Shown: positions 45,082 through 55,597, counted from the first letter of the stretch. The stretch: DNA of 64,000 bases from Loktanella sp. PT4BL (GCF_003201935.1 NZ_QJJL01000002.1:682001-746000); one strand, 5' to 3'. Numbers and translations: made by a program. The notes: a model not told the origin generated them from the sequence alone.

Positions 45082-46362
45082 TTATTCCATATGTTTGCGG
45101 ATGCGATTGATCATCAGCCAGACGAACAGCAGAACAACAGGCGTTGCAAGAGCGGCCATCAGCACCTTACCGATGCCCAGAGGCTCACTGATCGGCGCGA
45201 TGACATAGAGCACCAGATTGACGGCGTAGTAGCTGATTGCAACAACCGACAGCCCCTCAACCGTGCGCTGGAGACGCAGCTGGAGGTCGGCGCGTTTGTC
45301 CATGCTGGTCAGCAGTTCCTGGTTTTGTGCCGAGCGTTCCACATCCACCCGTGTGCGCAAGAGATCACCGGCACGCAAGGCACGGTCCGACATCGCGTTC
45401 AGCCGCTCTTTGGTGGAATTCACGGTCCGCATCGCAGGGTCAAACCGGCGCATCATGAATTCGCTAAAGGTCTGACGCCCCTCAAAACGGGTTTCGCGCA
45501 GGACTTCGATCCGCTGGTTTACGATCTTCTCGTAGGCCACCGTGGCGCCAAAACGAAACGAGGTTTGCGCGATCGTATTCTCAATCTCGGCCGACACTTC
45601 GAGCAAGGACTGCAGAACCTTGGCCGGATCACCCTCTGATCCACGCATATCTTCCAGAAGACCTGTGAGCTTTTCATCGAAGGCCGCCATCCGCGGGCCC
45701 AGTTCACGCGCGCGGCTCAGACCCAGCATGGACATGGATTTATAGGTCTCGATCTCGCACAGACGCTGGACAACCCGGCCCACACGACGGTTGCCGACAT
45801 GGGGCCGCGCAAAGACGGCAAAACGTGTGTGTCCGGCATGATCAATGCGGAAATCACCCGCGACAACCAGATCATTCTCGATCACCCGACTGATGGCGAG
45901 GCTTTCGGGAACAAACCAGTCGCGCGCTTTCTCGATGATCCCCTCATCCCCATCGGCCACCTCGATACGGATCAGCGCGGATGTGACGCGCACGCCGGGT
46001 GCCGCCTCAAGCCAGTCTTGGGGAAAGATTGAAAAGGTTGCGGCGTCGAAAGGCTGATCCGCGACACCCTCGCCGAAGATCGTGTAGGTGACAAACTCGG
46101 TATGGCTTTCCCATTTCAGATGATGGCGCCCGATTTTCCCGAAGTAGTGGGTCGCGTCGGGCTGGGGATGCTGCGCGCCAAATCTGTCGAGCAGATCAAT
46201 CAGATGGGTACGGTCCGCCCCGCGATCACGGCCCGCGGCGTTGCTGGCCGGTTTGATCGCAAGAAAGGCCGCACGGCTGGGGGCTCCGACAGCGGGAAAC
46301 GGCCGGGCGTGCAACTCATTCGCCATCGCATAGCGCAAGGGGTGGTCGGCGATCGGGGGCAT
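45082..46362 (-). CDS. DUF3422 family membrane protein
   Basis: A 426-aa protein matching DUF3422: HPLRYAMANELHARPFPAV at the start, HYFGKIGRHHLKWESHTEFV, an Arg-rich helical middle, and two membrane segments near the C-terminus (VVAISYYAVNLVLYVIAPIS and VLMAALATPVVLLFVWLMI). The family is common in proteobacteria and has no established function that I know. It stands alone with AT-rich sequence upstream. Confidence 0.85.
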   Translation of the reverse strand: MPPIADHPLRYAMANELHARPFPAVGAPSRAAFLAIKPASNAAGRDRGADRTHLIDLLDRFGAQHPQPDATHYFGKIGRHHLKWESHTEFVTYTIFGEGVADQPFDAATFSIFPQDWLEAAPGVRVTSALIRIEVADGDEGIIEKARDWFVPESLAISRVIENDLVVAGDFRIDHAGHTRFAVFARPHVGNRRVGRVVQRLCEIETYKSMSMLGLSRARELGPRMAAFDEKLTGLLEDMRGSEGDPAKVLQSLLEVSAEIENTIAQTSFRFGATVAYEKIVNQRIEVLRETRFEGRQTFSEFMMRRFDPAMRTVNSTKERLNAMSDRALRAGDLLRTRVDVERSAQNQELLTSMDKRADLQLRLQRTVEGLSVVAISYYAVNLVLYVIAPISEPLGIGKVLMAALATPVVLLFVWLMINRIRKHME

Positions 46363-46580
46363 TGGCGCGCCTTTTTACTACTCAATGATCTTCAATCTAG
46401 TCGCGTTTGCGCGCAAGTAAATCAAAAAGTTATTCATTTATAATATGTTACCAGAGTACATCTGTATACCGCAGGTTGGTTTGGCGTTTGCGCAGCGCAC
46501 GTGACGGCACCGAACTGACCAAGTGAACCGAAACCCAGAAGACCATGGACGGCATGGCACCGCCTGCGTTAGTCAGGCAT

Positions 46581-47132
46581 ATGACGCGTGTGATCCTTCT
46601 GAACAAACCTTTTGGCGTGCTGTCGCAGTTCACAGACGCGAAAAGCCCGACACCGCGGCCGACGCTTTCTTCTTTTGTGGACGTGCCCGGGGTCTATCCT
46701 GCGGGGCGGCTGGACCGCGATAGCGAGGGGCTCTTGGTGCTGACCGACGACGGGAAGTTGCAGGCCCGCATCGCTGACCCCAAAAACAAGATGAGCAAGA
46801 CCTATCTGGTACAGGTCGAGGGCGCGCCAACGGACAAAGACATCGCGCCGCTGCGCGAAGGCGTCACGCTCAAAGACGGCCCCACCCGCCCCGCAAAGGC
46901 CCGCCTGATTGATCCGCCCGCTTTGTGGGAACGTGATCCGCCCGTTCGGTTTCGCAAATCTGTGCCGGATACATGGATCGAGGTGACCATCAGCGAAGGG
47001 CGGAACCGTCAGGTGCGCCGGATGACGGCGCATATCGGCTTTCCGACACTGCGGCTGGTGCGATGGCGTGTCGGGAACTGGACACTGGACGGGATTGAAA
47101 GCGGGGCATGGCTAGAAGCCAACCCGACATAA
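46581..47132 (+). CDS. RluE-type 23S rRNA pseudouridine synthase
   Basis: A 183-aa pseudouridine synthase of the RsuA/RluE family. [13 protein letters not shown], the catalytic-Asp motif [20 protein letters not shown] and [19 protein letters not shown] are present. The start at 46581 ([10 protein letters not shown]) is chosen as the family's natural N-terminus; an upstream ATG at 46545 adds 12 unlike residues. It lacks an S4 domain, as RluE does. Confidence 0.9.
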   Translation: MTRVILLNKPFGVLSQFTDAKSPTPRPTLSSFVDVPGVYPAGRLDRDSEGLLVLTDDGKLQARIADPKNKMSKTYLVQVEGAPTDKDIAPLREGVTLKDGPTRPAKARLIDPPALWERDPPVRFRKSVPDTWIEVTISEGRNRQVRRMTAHIGFPTLRLVRWRVGNWTLDGIESGAWLEANPT

Positions 47133-47219
47133 GTGCCGGTTCGCTGCACAGGATTGATCGGGCATGACAAGCTGTGCCAGAACACTGGCAAGCCCCCACA
47201 GCGCAAGAAGGAGCACACG

Positions 47220-47636
47220 ATGATTGCCTATGTGACCGTTGGTGCTGACGACATCGCGCGCGCAGAACAGTTTTACTCCGCCTTTTTGCCTGACCTTGGT
47301 TATGCGCTGGAAGAATTTCACGGTGACTTAAGTTACATCTTGCCCAAACAACCGGGGCAGTCCGTTGCGCTACCGGACTTCTATGTCAAAGCGCCCTTCG
47401 ACGGGCAACCTGCCACTGCCGGGAACGGGACAATGATCGCATTCGAGGCGCGCAATCAGGCGCAGGTGCGCGCGCTTCACGCTGCAGCTGTAGCCGCCGG
47501 TGGAACGGATGAGGGTAAACCGGGTTTTCGCGCGTCCTATGGTCCGCATTTTTACGTTGGCTACCTGCGCGACCCACATGGCAACAAGATCGCATTATTT
47601 TCGAACGACCAAAGTGAGCCGGGACGCGACGCGTAA
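47220..47636 (+). CDS. VOC (glyoxalase) family protein
   Basis: A 138-aa vicinal-oxygen-chelate protein with two beta-alpha-beta-beta-beta units: VTVGADDIARAEQFYSAFL and the C-terminal FYVGYLRDPHGNKIALF. The start follows AAGGAGCACACG. Members include glyoxalases and dioxygenases; metal ligands are only partly kept, so activity is unknown. It lies just before the tRNA gene on the other strand. Confidence 0.82.
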   Translation: MIAYVTVGADDIARAEQFYSAFLPDLGYALEEFHGDLSYILPKQPGQSVALPDFYVKAPFDGQPATAGNGTMIAFEARNQAQVRALHAAAVAAGGTDEGKPGFRASYGPHFYVGYLRDPHGNKIALFSNDQSEPGRDA

Positions 47637-47685
47637 TGTATATGGGGCTTACGGCGCCTGTCCGATCAACAATCACGACAAAGAC

Positions 47686-47772
47686 TGGTGCGGTCGGGGG
47701 GACTCGAACCCCCACGAGTGTTACCTCACAGCGACCTCAACGCTGCGCGTCTACCAATTCCGCCACGACCGC
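47686..47772 (-). tRNA. tRNA-Leu (anticodon GAG)
   Basis: On the minus strand the acceptor stem GCGGTCG pairs with CGACCGC, the D-arm reads GGCGGAATTGGTAGACGC, the anticodon arm CAGCG-TTGAGGT-CGCTG gives GAG, a long variable arm (TGAGGTAACACTCG) follows as in class II tRNAs, and the T-arm GGGGG-TTCGAGT-CCCCC leads to encoded CCA. Boundaries include CCA. Confidence 0.96.
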
Positions 47773-47879
47773 AAGACCACTAGCTTGGTAAGTGCGGCAC
47801 TCATAGACGAGGCGTTTTGCGATGCCAAGAGGGAAAACACCCCCTTTTCAACGCAACATGCCGGCGTTACCTCACATGC

Positions 47880-48530
47880 ATGGTGGAATGGATCACAACA
47901 GACGGGCTGACCGATTACCAAGAGGCGCTGTCCTTCATGGAAACCCGTGTTGCGGGCATCATTGAAGGCACCGCGGATGAGTGTATCTGGCTGCTTGAAC
48001 ACCCCCCGCTTTACACCTCGGGCACCTCGGCAAAACCTGATGATCTGGTCGATCCGGACCGTTTTCCTGTTTATGAGGCGCGGCGCGGTGGCGAATACAC
48101 ATACCACGGCCCGGGGCAGCGGGTGGTTTATGTCATGCTCGATGTCGGCAAACGCGGGCATGACGTGCGCCGGTTCGTCAAAGATCTTGAAGCATGGGTG
48201 ATTGCCACGCTTGAGACCTTCAATATCAAAGGTGAAATTCGCGAGGGGCGTGTCGGTGTCTGGGTGGAACGGCCCGAAAAGCCGCGCAACGCTGACGGCT
48301 CATGTGCAGAAGACAAAATCGCAGCCCTTGGCATCCGCTTGCGCAAATGGGTGTCGTTTCACGGCATATCAATCAATGTAGAACCCGATCTGAGCCACTT
48401 TGAGGGTATCGTTCCCTGCGGGATTCGTGATCACGGCGTGACATCGCTCGTCGACCTAGGGTTGCCGGTTACAATGGATGATGTGGACGTGGCGCTAAGG
48501 CAGACTTTTCACCGTCATTTTGGCCCATAG
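47880..48530 (+). CDS. lipB: Octanoyl-[acyl-carrier-protein]:protein octanoyltransferase
   Basis: A 216-aa LipB that moves octanoyl from acyl-carrier protein to lipoyl domains. The motif [17 protein letters not shown], the segment [20 protein letters not shown] with the catalytic Lys region, and IVPCGI with the catalytic Cys are all visible. ATG 47880 matches the family N-terminus ([14 protein letters not shown]); the longer frame is unlikely. Confidence 0.94.
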   Translation: MVEWITTDGLTDYQEALSFMETRVAGIIEGTADECIWLLEHPPLYTSGTSAKPDDLVDPDRFPVYEARRGGEYTYHGPGQRVVYVMLDVGKRGHDVRRFVKDLEAWVIATLETFNIKGEIREGRVGVWVERPEKPRNADGSCAEDKIAALGIRLRKWVSFHGISINVEPDLSHFEGIVPCGIRDHGVTSLVDLGLPVTMDDVDVALRQTFHRHFGP

Positions 48531-48817
48531 CCTATCCCTTCAGCCGCCAGACCACAGCAGCTCATCGGAATGCGCGAGACAAGCATGCGTCAGCGCGTAT
48601 ACATTTTTTTGCCGATTGCGCAGTCGCAATCTGGCTTTCTTTGGGCAAACACCTAGATTACGGCGCAAGGCGGGCGCTATTGTGGCGAGAATGCCAAATT
48701 TACTATATTTTACTGACCTTTAGGATAGGTATGCTTTTTTGTATGCAGCATTTAAGACCATGCGTAGATCGACGCTCTCAGAAGAATCACGGGCGTTGCG
48801 TACTCGGAGTTTGTTAA
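48531..48817. other. AT-rich noncoding stretch after lipB
   Basis: About 290 bases of lower GC content than neighbours. Short open frames exist (for example 48520-48723 on the plus strand) but have no ribosome site or recognisable protein features. No tRNA, repeat or convincing terminator was found. Confidence 0.5.
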
Positions 48818-48937
48818 ATGTTTGAATTGTTTCTCATCGTACTTTTGGCCGTCGTCGTGTTGATCGGTCCATCTTCACAACGACCGTGCGCAATGAACAA
48901 ATGTGATGATTCTCCAGCATGCGAAAAGCATGTCTAA
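48818..48937 (+). CDS. Possible 39-aa small membrane peptide with Cys-rich tail
   Basis: ATG 48818 follows GGAG at 9 bases. It encodes a hydrophobic N-terminal half (MFELFLIVLLAVVVLIG) and a polar tail with three Cys (PCAMNKCDDSPACEKHV). It is in an AT-rich stretch with no other gene. It could be a small single-pass membrane or secreted protein; it could also be chance. Confidence 0.35.
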   Translation: MFELFLIVLLAVVVLIGPSSQRPCAMNKCDDSPACEKHV

Positions 48938-49034
48938 CTGTGCGTTGTTCAAAGCCGGCAGAAGTCAATAAAACAACCCTAAACTGTTTCAGCCAGCGTT
49001 TACGTCCATAATTTAGTATGCTAGCGACCGTACC

Positions 49035-49370
49035 ATGCCTCCCGAAAGCATTGGTGTGACGATGTCGCGTTCAGTCTACGAAAAAGTAACTTTCATGCTC
49101 TCCCAGGCAATCACAATGTTTGTCGGGGCGGTATTCCTGACCATTGGATTGAGCGGCATTTTCGGGGTCTTCCTGCGGCCGATTTCCGAGATTTCTTTCC
49201 TGATCGAACCGATGGGTCTGGGCGCATATTATGACCAACTCTATTGGAGCGTCCTGACCGCGACAGGTGTGTGGCTGATCATGTTTTTCTGGGTTAAACA
49301 AGCCGCGTTGTTTTCGATCGGGCTCATTCTTTTCAAATGGGCTATGATAAAATACGGCGCACCGTTTTAG
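49035..49370 (+). CDS. Small membrane protein of unknown function
   Basis: A protein of up to 111 aa (an ATG at 49062 would give 102 aa) with three hydrophobic segments: MFVGAVFLTIGLSGIFGVFL, a middle WSVLTATGVWLIMFFWV and a C-terminal ALFSIGLILFKWAMI. No clear ribosome site. It is convergent with the YbdK-type gene. Not recognised. Confidence 0.5.
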   Translation: MPPESIGVTMSRSVYEKVTFMLSQAITMFVGAVFLTIGLSGIFGVFLRPISEISFLIEPMGLGAYYDQLYWSVLTATGVWLIMFFWVKQAALFSIGLILFKWAMIKYGAPF

Positions 49371-49404
49371 CAGCTTTCGTTGCATGGCCCCGAGACAGTC
49401 TATG

Positions 49405-50538
49405 CTATAAATCTACCGAAAAAGCCGCCACCAATGACGCAGCGACGGCGCTGAGTGCTTCCTTGTCTGTCGCACCTGCCTGTTTGGCTTGGGAAAAGAC
49501 TTCGCGTTGATGGTCTGCGCTGGTGCCATTGGCCACGATCTCGCGGGCGGCTTTCACCTCGGCCTCACATTCAAGCGCGACAGCATCCTCTGCGATCAAC
49601 GCGAGAATTTCGTCTACCGCTTGCGAAAACGGGATCAACGCCTTGCGGCCAAAGTCGATCAATCCCTCCGAGGTGCCATAACGCTGGGCGCGCCAACGGT
49701 TCTCTTCCACCATGAAATTCTGGACCAAAGGCCAACCCTCTCCCGTTTGCGACCTCCGCCATAGCATCCGCGTGAGGCACTGCGTCAGCGCCGCCAATGT
49801 CAGCGTAACCTCCATGCGCGGGGCGACGTCACAAATGCGGGATTCAATTGTGGGGAATTTCGACGATGGGCGCAGGTCCCACCAGATTTTTGAAGCGTCC
49901 TCGATCAGCCCAAGGTCAATCAACGTATCAACCGTTGACGAAAACTCAGCCCAGTCCGCCATCGCGGGTGGCAGGCCGGTCCGGGGCAGATTGTCAAAGA
50001 CCGTGAGACGATAGGAATTCATGCCTGTATCCTCACCCTGCCAATAGGGCGACGAGGTGGAAAGCGCGTGAAGATGCGGCAGAAAGTACTTGAGCTGATT
50101 GACCAAATCGATGCGCGTATCCTGATCGGGAATGCCCACATGGACATGCATCCCGCAGATCAGCATCCGCCGTGCAACGCCGGCAAGGTCACGGCGCAGT
50201 TGATGATAACGCTCCTTGTCGGTGTGGTGCTGCTCTTTCCAGTCCGCAAACGGATGGCATGAGGCAGCGATGGGCGCCAGCCCATAGTCGGCTGCATGGC
50301 GCGCTACGGTGCGGCGCAGATGCGCCAGATCGCGGCGCGCCTCGCCAATTGTCTGGCAAACCCCCGTCCCAATTTCGATCTGGCACTGCAGGAATTCCGG
50401 GCTGACCTGCCCTTCGAGGTCTTTCTTGCAGGCTGCAATCAGACTGTCGGGCGCTTGCGCCAATGCAAACGTCGTCTGGTCGACCAGAAGGTATTCCTCT
50501 TCGATGCCCATCGTGAATGGCGGGGTTTTGTCTACCAT
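49405..50538 (-). CDS. Carboxylate-amine ligase (YbdK/GCS2 family)
   Basis: A 377-aa ATP-dependent ligase of the glutamate-cysteine ligase type 2 family. [12 protein letters not shown] opens it, then [18 protein letters not shown] and the substrate-site segments [15 protein letters not shown] and [19 protein letters not shown]. Such enzymes have weak glutamate-cysteine ligase activity; the physiological substrate is uncertain. Confidence 0.9.
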   Translation of the reverse strand: MVDKTPPFTMGIEEEYLLVDQTTFALAQAPDSLIAACKKDLEGQVSPEFLQCQIEIGTGVCQTIGEARRDLAHLRRTVARHAADYGLAPIAASCHPFADWKEQHHTDKERYHQLRRDLAGVARRMLICGMHVHVGIPDQDTRIDLVNQLKYFLPHLHALSTSSPYWQGEDTGMNSYRLTVFDNLPRTGLPPAMADWAEFSSTVDTLIDLGLIEDASKIWWDLRPSSKFPTIESRICDVAPRMEVTLTLAALTQCLTRMLWRRSQTGEGWPLVQNFMVEENRWRAQRYGTSEGLIDFGRKALIPFSQAVDEILALIAEDAVALECEAEVKAAREIVANGTSADHQREVFSQAKQAGATDKEALSAVAASLVAAFSVDL

Positions 50539-50751
50539 GCGTCACCTCCAGTTTCTGCTTCAGCCTAGCGGGAATTACTTCGTCTGTCAGCGCAACAGAT
50601 CAGTTCCAGCCTTTGCCTGCGCCAAATTAACCCAGCCAATTCCGCGTATCCTTTGTTGCCCCTTTAGCATCAACCCATTAGAACCGATGCAAATGTGCGT
50701 CGGGCAACGACTCGGCGACATCAAAAAGTAGCCAATACGAGGAGAGCCAAA

Positions 50752-52425
50752 ATGGCAGACGCAGCCATCCACGGCGATGCACACGAAGACGAGCGCGGTT
50801 TCTTCACCCGCTGGTTTATGTCCACAAACCACAAAGATATCGGCATCTTGTACCTGTTTACCGCAGGTTTCTTGGGCTTTGTCTCGGTGGCGTTCACCGT
50901 CTACATGCGCATGGAGCTTATGGAGCCCGGCGTGCAGTACATGTGCCTTGAAGGTGCACGCTTTACCGCGGCAGCCGCAGGTGAATGTACGCCAAACGGC
51001 CACCTCTGGAACGTTCTGATCACCTATCACGGTGTCCTGATGATGTTCTTCGTGGTTATTCCGGCCCTTTTCGGTGGTTTCGGTAACTACTTTATGCCGT
51101 TGCAGATCGGTGCACCGGACATGGCGTTCCCCCGCCTGAACAACCTGTCCTACTGGATGTTCGTCGCTGGTGCATCTCTTGGCATCGCGTCGATGCTGGC
51201 ACCAGGTGGTAACGGTCAGGCCGGTTCCGGCGTTGGTTGGGTTATGTATGCCCCGCTTTCGACCTCCGAGACAGGCATGTCGATGGACCTTGCGATCTTC
51301 GCGGTTCACCTGTCAGGTGCGTCTTCGATCCTTGGCGCGATCAACATGATCACAACCTTCCTGAACATGCGCGCACCCGGCATGACGCTGCACAAAGTGC
51401 CGCTCTTCGCATGGTCGATCTTCGTGACAGCATGGCTGATCCTTCTCGCCCTGCCCGTTCTGGCTGGCGCGATCACAATGTTGCTGACGGACCGGAACTT
51501 CGGCACGACGTTCTTCCAGCCTGAAGGTGGTGGTGACCCTGTTCTCTACCAGCACATTCTGTGGTTCTTCGGTCACCCCGAGGTTTACATCATCATCATC
51601 CCCGGCTTTGGTATCATCAGCCACATCATCGCAACCTTCAGCCGCAAGCCGATCTTCGGCTACCTGCCGATGGTTTATGCGATGGTCGCAATCGGTGTTC
51701 TGGGCTTCGTCGTCTGGGCGCACCACATGTACACCGTGGGTATGTCGCTGACACAGCAGTCCTACTTTATGCTGGCCACGATGGTGATCGCGGTACCGAC
51801 AGGTGTGAAGATATTCAGCTGGATCGCCACGATGTGGGGTGGGTCGGTTGAGTTCAAAACACCAATGCTCTGGGCGATGGGCTTCCTGTTCCTGTTCACC
51901 TTGGGCGGTGTGACCGGCATCGTGCTGTCTCAGGCCGGTGTGGACCGTGTATATCACGACACCTACTATGTTGTGGCGCACTTCCACTATGTGATGTCGC
52001 TCGGTGCGGTCTTCTCGATCTTCGCGGGTATCTATTTCTACCTGCCGAAAATGTCGGGCCGCATGTACCCTGAGTGGGCAGGCAAGCTGCACTTCTGGGC
52101 GATGTTCGTCGGTGCCAACCTGACCTTCTTCCCACAGCACTTCCTGGGCCGTCAGGGCATGCCACGCCGCTACATCGACTACCCCGAAGCCTTCGCTTAC
52201 TGGAACTATGTCTCCAGCTGGGGTGCATTCTTGTCCTTCGCGTCCTTCCTGTTCTTCATCGGTGTGATGGTCTGGACCCTGACAAAGGGCAAGCGCGTCA
52301 CCGAGAACAACCCTTGGAACGAATATGCGGACACACTGGAGTGGACACTGCCAAGCCCGCCACCAGAGCACACGTTCGAGACGCTGCCAAAGCAGTCTGA
52401 CTGGGACAAAAAGCACGCGCACTAA
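50752..52425 (+). CDS. ctaD: Cytochrome c oxidase subunit I (aa3 type)
   Basis: A 557-aa heme-copper oxidase core subunit with 12 membrane segments. [13 protein letters not shown] is the start of the core, [14 protein letters not shown] holds a heme a His, [14 protein letters not shown] holds the Cu-B His and cross-linked Tyr, and [12 protein letters not shown] holds the heme a/a3 His pair. The start at 50752 follows GAGGAGAGCC. Subunits II and III are not next to it, so the operon is split. A strong terminator follows. Confidence 0.97.
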   Translation: MADAAIHGDAHEDERGFFTRWFMSTNHKDIGILYLFTAGFLGFVSVAFTVYMRMELMEPGVQYMCLEGARFTAAAAGECTPNGHLWNVLITYHGVLMMFFVVIPALFGGFGNYFMPLQIGAPDMAFPRLNNLSYWMFVAGASLGIASMLAPGGNGQAGSGVGWVMYAPLSTSETGMSMDLAIFAVHLSGASSILGAINMITTFLNMRAPGMTLHKVPLFAWSIFVTAWLILLALPVLAGAITMLLTDRNFGTTFFQPEGGGDPVLYQHILWFFGHPEVYIIIIPGFGIISHIIATFSRKPIFGYLPMVYAMVAIGVLGFVVWAHHMYTVGMSLTQQSYFMLATMVIAVPTGVKIFSWIATMWGGSVEFKTPMLWAMGFLFLFTLGGVTGIVLSQAGVDRVYHDTYYVVAHFHYVMSLGAVFSIFAGIYFYLPKMSGRMYPEWAGKLHFWAMFVGANLTFFPQHFLGRQGMPRRYIDYPEAFAYWNYVSSWGAFLSFASFLFFIGVMVWTLTKGKRVTENNPWNEYADTLEWTLPSPPPEHTFETLPKQSDWDKKHAH

Positions 52426-52450
52426 ACGTCGCTTTGATAAGAAAAAGAAA

Positions 52451-52477
52451 GCCCCGCCATCTGGCGGGGCTTTTTTT
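52451..52477 (+). terminator. Rho-independent terminator after ctaD
   Basis: GCCCCGCC and GGCGGGGC form a perfect 8-bp stem with a 4-base loop (ATCT) followed by seven T residues, 25 bases after the ctaD stop. Confidence 0.93.
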
Positions 52478-52564
52478 ATGCTGCGATACATCCTGAAAGC
52501 AGCCACCATGTCCTGCGGCATTCTATCGGTTTGACGGCGGCGCGGCGCGCATTACAACTGCGTC

Positions 52565-53083
52565 ATGCCCTACGAATGGACCCCGACCCCGCCCCATAAT
52601 GATCGCCGTTGGCAACTGAGCCTGTGGCCCTACCGCTCGCTGCTGCGCAAAGACTTTGTCTTGTTCATCGGCGGCACCGCCGCGCTCGTGTCGCTCCCCC
52701 TGCTCACACTTCTGGGGCAAGCGGTGCTTTGGGGTCTTCTGCCTTTCTTCGGGATGATGCTCGCAGGGGTCTGGTACGCGCTACACGTCAGCTACCGGCG
52801 TGGCGAGGTGTTGGAAGAACTGACCGTGGATGACGCCCGCGCCTACCTGACGCGGCACAATCCCAAAGGCGATGTGCAGCAATGGGAGGCCAACCGCTAT
52901 TGGGTGACAGCCCACTTGCACCCCAAAGGCGGGCCGGTTGAAAACTATATCACCCTGCGCGGCGGGGACCGCGAGGTCGAGATCGGTGCGTTCCTCGATG
53001 CCGAAGAACGCCTTGTCCTTTTTGATGAGCTACAAATCGCGCTCCGCGCAGGGCGCGAGCCGGTTACCCCAACCGGTCTTTGA
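52565..53083 (+). CDS. DUF2244 family protein
   Basis: A 172-aa protein with two membrane segments near the N-terminus (VLFIGGTAALVSLPLLTLLG and LWGLLPFFGMMLAGVWYAL) and a soluble C-terminal part. RRWQLSLWPYRSLLRKDFV and the ending FLDAEERLVLFDELQIAL are typical of DUF2244, a family often found near cytochrome oxidase genes. Function not established. It overlaps the end of the convergent YqeY gene by 20 bases. Confidence 0.85.
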   Translation: MPYEWTPTPPHNDRRWQLSLWPYRSLLRKDFVLFIGGTAALVSLPLLTLLGQAVLWGLLPFFGMMLAGVWYALHVSYRRGEVLEELTVDDARAYLTRHNPKGDVQQWEANRYWVTAHLHPKGGPVENYITLRGGDREVEIGAFLDAEERLVLFDELQIALRAGREPVTPTGL

Positions 53084-53525
53084 CCATCGGCCCGGCTTTG
53101 CCGAAATCCATACGTCCTGTGTACTTGGCCTTGAGTGCGGCCATGACTTTACCCATGTCGCGGATGCTTTCGGCACCAACTTCGGCAATTGCTGCGTCAA
53201 CGGCCGCTTCGGCTTCGTCTTTGCTCAATTGCTTGGGCAGGAATTCCTCGATGATCTTGATCTCTGACAGCTCTTTCTCTGCCAGCTCAAGCCGCCCACC
53301 TTCTTCATAGGCACGCGCGCTTTCCTGACGTTGCTTTACCATCCGGCCCAAGATTGCCAGAATGCCTTCGTTCGACACCCCGCCTTCATCATCTCCTGTG
53401 CCGCGCGCTGCGATGTCTTTGTCCTTGATTGCGGCATTAATCAGCCGCAGCGTTGATAGGCGATCTGCTTCTTTCGCGCGCATCGCATCTTTAAGGGCCG
53501 CTGAGACCCTGTCACGCATGTCCAT
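53064..53525 (-). CDS. GatB/YqeY domain-containing protein
   Basis: A 153-aa protein of the YqeY family: MDMRDRVSAALKDAMRAKE, LSTLRLINAAIKDKDIA, the middle KQRQESARAYEEGGR, EFLPKQLSKDEAE and C-terminal MGKVMAALKAKYTGRMD. The open frame continues upstream to 53882, but that portion overlaps carA on the other strand and lacks family similarity, so 53525 is chosen. Related to the tail domain of GatB amidotransferase; the role may be in tRNA-dependent amidation. Confidence 0.88.
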   Translation of the reverse strand: MDMRDRVSAALKDAMRAKEADRLSTLRLINAAIKDKDIAARGTGDDEGGVSNEGILAILGRMVKQRQESARAYEEGGRLELAEKELSEIKIIEEFLPKQLSKDEAEAAVDAAIAEVGAESIRDMGKVMAALKAKYTGRMDFGKAGPMVKDRLG

Positions 53526-53699
53526 AAATGTGTCCCGTACATCTGACGTCAAACGAACCGCTAACATAGTGTGAACCCGCCAGCGTGACAAGCGCCCAGT
53601 GCGCAACGTCACCCTTGTTTGCAAGGGCGCAATCCGGCCTTGACCCGCGCCGCCGGCCTGCGTACACCCGCACCAATTTGACATCTGGGGAGATCGATT

Positions 53700-54836
53700 A
53701 TGGCGCAGAAACCAACAGCCTGTTTGGCACTCGCGGACGGTACGATCTTCTATGGGATGGGCTTTGGCGCCACCGGCGAAACGGTGGCCGAGCTTTGCTT
53801 TAACACCGCCATGACCGGCTATCAGGAAATCATGACAGACCCGTCCTATGCGGGACAGGTCGTGACCTTTACCTTCCCGCATATCGGCAACACGGGCGTC
53901 AACCCTGAGGACGATGAAACCGCTGATCCTGTTGCAGAGGGCATGGTCGTCAAATGGGATCCGACGCAGGCATCAAACTGGCGTGCGACCGAAGAGCTGA
54001 CCGCATGGTTGACCAAACGTAACAGGATCGGGATGGGCGGCGTCGATACACGGCGTCTGACGCGGGCGATCCGCCAGCAAGGCGCGCCGCATGTGGCACT
54101 GGCCCATAACCCGGACGGACAGTTCGATATTGCTGCTCTGGTGAAGAAAGCCCGCGCATTCCCGGGGTTGGAAGGGCTGGACCTCGCCAAGGAAGTGACC
54201 TGTGCCCAGTCCTATCAGTGGAATGAGATGCGATGGGCCTGGCCCGAAGGCTACAAGCCGCAGACAGCACCCAAGCATAAGGTTGTCGCGATTGATTTTG
54301 GTGCCAAGCGCAACATCCTGCGCTGTCTGGCCAGCGCCGGCTGCGATGTCACCGTGTTGCCAGCGACGGCCACCGCCGAAGACGTATTGGCGTTGAACCC
54401 TGACGGGGTGTTCCTGTCGAACGGTCCCGGTGATCCTGCCGCGACAGGTGTCTACGCCGTCCCGATGATCAAGGGTGTGCTTGATGCCAACCTGCCGGTC
54501 TTTGGCATCTGCCTCGGGCACCAGATGCTGGCGCTTGCGGTCGGTGCCAAGACGATCAAGATGAACCACGGCCACCACGGTGCCAACCATCCGGTCAAAG
54601 ACATGGAGACCGGCAAGGTCGAGATTACCTCGATGAACCATGGCTTTACCGTTGATAGCCAAACGCTGCCTGAAGGTGTCGAAGAAACCCATGTGTCGCT
54701 GTTTGATGGCAGCAACTGCGGTATTCGCATCGCAAACCGGCCGGTTTTCAGCGTGCAATACCACCCAGAGGCCAGCCCCGGTCCGCAGGACAGCTATTAT
54801 CTGTTCGAAAGATTTGCCGAGGCGATGAGCGCTTAA
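53700..54836 (+). CDS. carA: Carbamoyl-phosphate synthase small subunit
   Basis: A 378-aa glutaminase subunit that feeds ammonia to CarB for arginine and pyrimidine synthesis. The N-terminal domain includes FNTAMTGYQEIMTDPSYAGQ and GMGGVDTRRLTRAIR. The class I amidotransferase domain has GICLGHQMLAL with the nucleophile Cys and SVQYHPEASPGP with His and Glu. carB is not adjacent. Confidence 0.97.
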   Translation: MAQKPTACLALADGTIFYGMGFGATGETVAELCFNTAMTGYQEIMTDPSYAGQVVTFTFPHIGNTGVNPEDDETADPVAEGMVVKWDPTQASNWRATEELTAWLTKRNRIGMGGVDTRRLTRAIRQQGAPHVALAHNPDGQFDIAALVKKARAFPGLEGLDLAKEVTCAQSYQWNEMRWAWPEGYKPQTAPKHKVVAIDFGAKRNILRCLASAGCDVTVLPATATAEDVLALNPDGVFLSNGPGDPAATGVYAVPMIKGVLDANLPVFGICLGHQMLALAVGAKTIKMNHGHHGANHPVKDMETGKVEITSMNHGFTVDSQTLPEGVEETHVSLFDGSNCGIRIANRPVFSVQYHPEASPGPQDSYYLFERFAEAMSA

Positions 54837-54943
54837 CCTCTGATTAACTTATTTTGTTCAAATTGCTCACACGAAGCCGTCATGTGAGTCGACGGTGTTA
54901 AGTTTGCTTCGTGCACTTTACCGGTGTGGGCTGCAGTTCGGGG

Positions 54944-55597
54944 TTATTCTGCAGCTTCCACAGCCTCTGCGTCCAGTTTCAGACGCGTGACAAAGGCCTG
55001 TGAGATGTGGTCGCGCAGCGCCTGATAGGCCGCATCGCCGTCGCCATCCTCAATTGCTTTGACAATGGCCGCATGCTCGCGCAGCGTCTCCGCCCCCCGC
55101 CCCTCGGCCGCAATTGACGTCGTCGCCAAGAGCGCCATGGACCGATGTACCAGATCCAGTTGCTGCACCAGAAAACGGTTGTGCGAGGCCAGATGGATTT
55201 GCTTGTGAAAGCGGCGGTTCGCACGGCTCATGGCCTTTGGATCACCAACCAGTTTCTGATCGGCTTCGAGCATATCGCGCAGCACCTTCACCTCTTCCGG
55301 GGCCGCGTGGCGGGCCGCAAGACGGGCGGCAAGCCCTTCCAGTTCACCGCGCACGACATAAAGCTCGGACAGTTGCGAATGATCCAGAGATGCCACAATC
55401 AGCGACCGTCCGTCCCGCGTCAGCAGCGATTGCGTCTCGAGCCGTTGCAGGGCCTCGCGGATCGGGGTGCGCGATACGCCAAACCGTTCGGCCAATTCGC
55501 TTTCCACAAGGCGGTCACCCGGCTTGTAGATATGGCTGTCGATCGCTTCGAGGATCAGGGCGTAGGCGTCTTTCTGGGACACGCGGGTATCTTGCAT
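54944..55597 (-). CDS. GntR family regulator (FCD domain)
   Basis: A 217-aa FadR/FCD-type regulator. The winged helix contains LVESELAERFGVSRTPIREA and the helical FCD effector domain follows, with RANRRFHKQIHLASHN and EHAAIVKAIEDGDGDAA holding metal-binding His. It lies alone between carA and a HAD gene, with no obvious local target. Confidence 0.9.
   Translation of the reverse strand: MQDTRVSQKDAYALILEAIDSHIYKPGDRLVESELAERFGVSRTPIREALQRLETQSLLTRDGRSLIVASLDHSQLSELYVVRGELEGLAARLAARHAAPEEVKVLRDMLEADQKLVGDPKAMSRANRRFHKQIHLASHNRFLVQQLDLVHRSMALLATTSIAAEGRGAETLREHAAIVKAIEDGDGDAAYQALRDHISQAFVTRLKLDAEAVEAAE

Noticed and set aside
48520..48723. 67-aa plus-strand frame after lipB
   Set aside because: It starts inside the lipB end, has no ribosome site and no recognisable feature.
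51313..52521. 402-aa minus-strand open frame
   Set aside because: Antisense to ctaD, with composition dominated by Asp, His and Arg and no hydrophobic core.
53526..53882. N-terminal extension of the YqeY frame
   Set aside because: The extension overlaps carA and its promoter on the other strand and has no similarity to the family; the start at 53525 fits known lengths.
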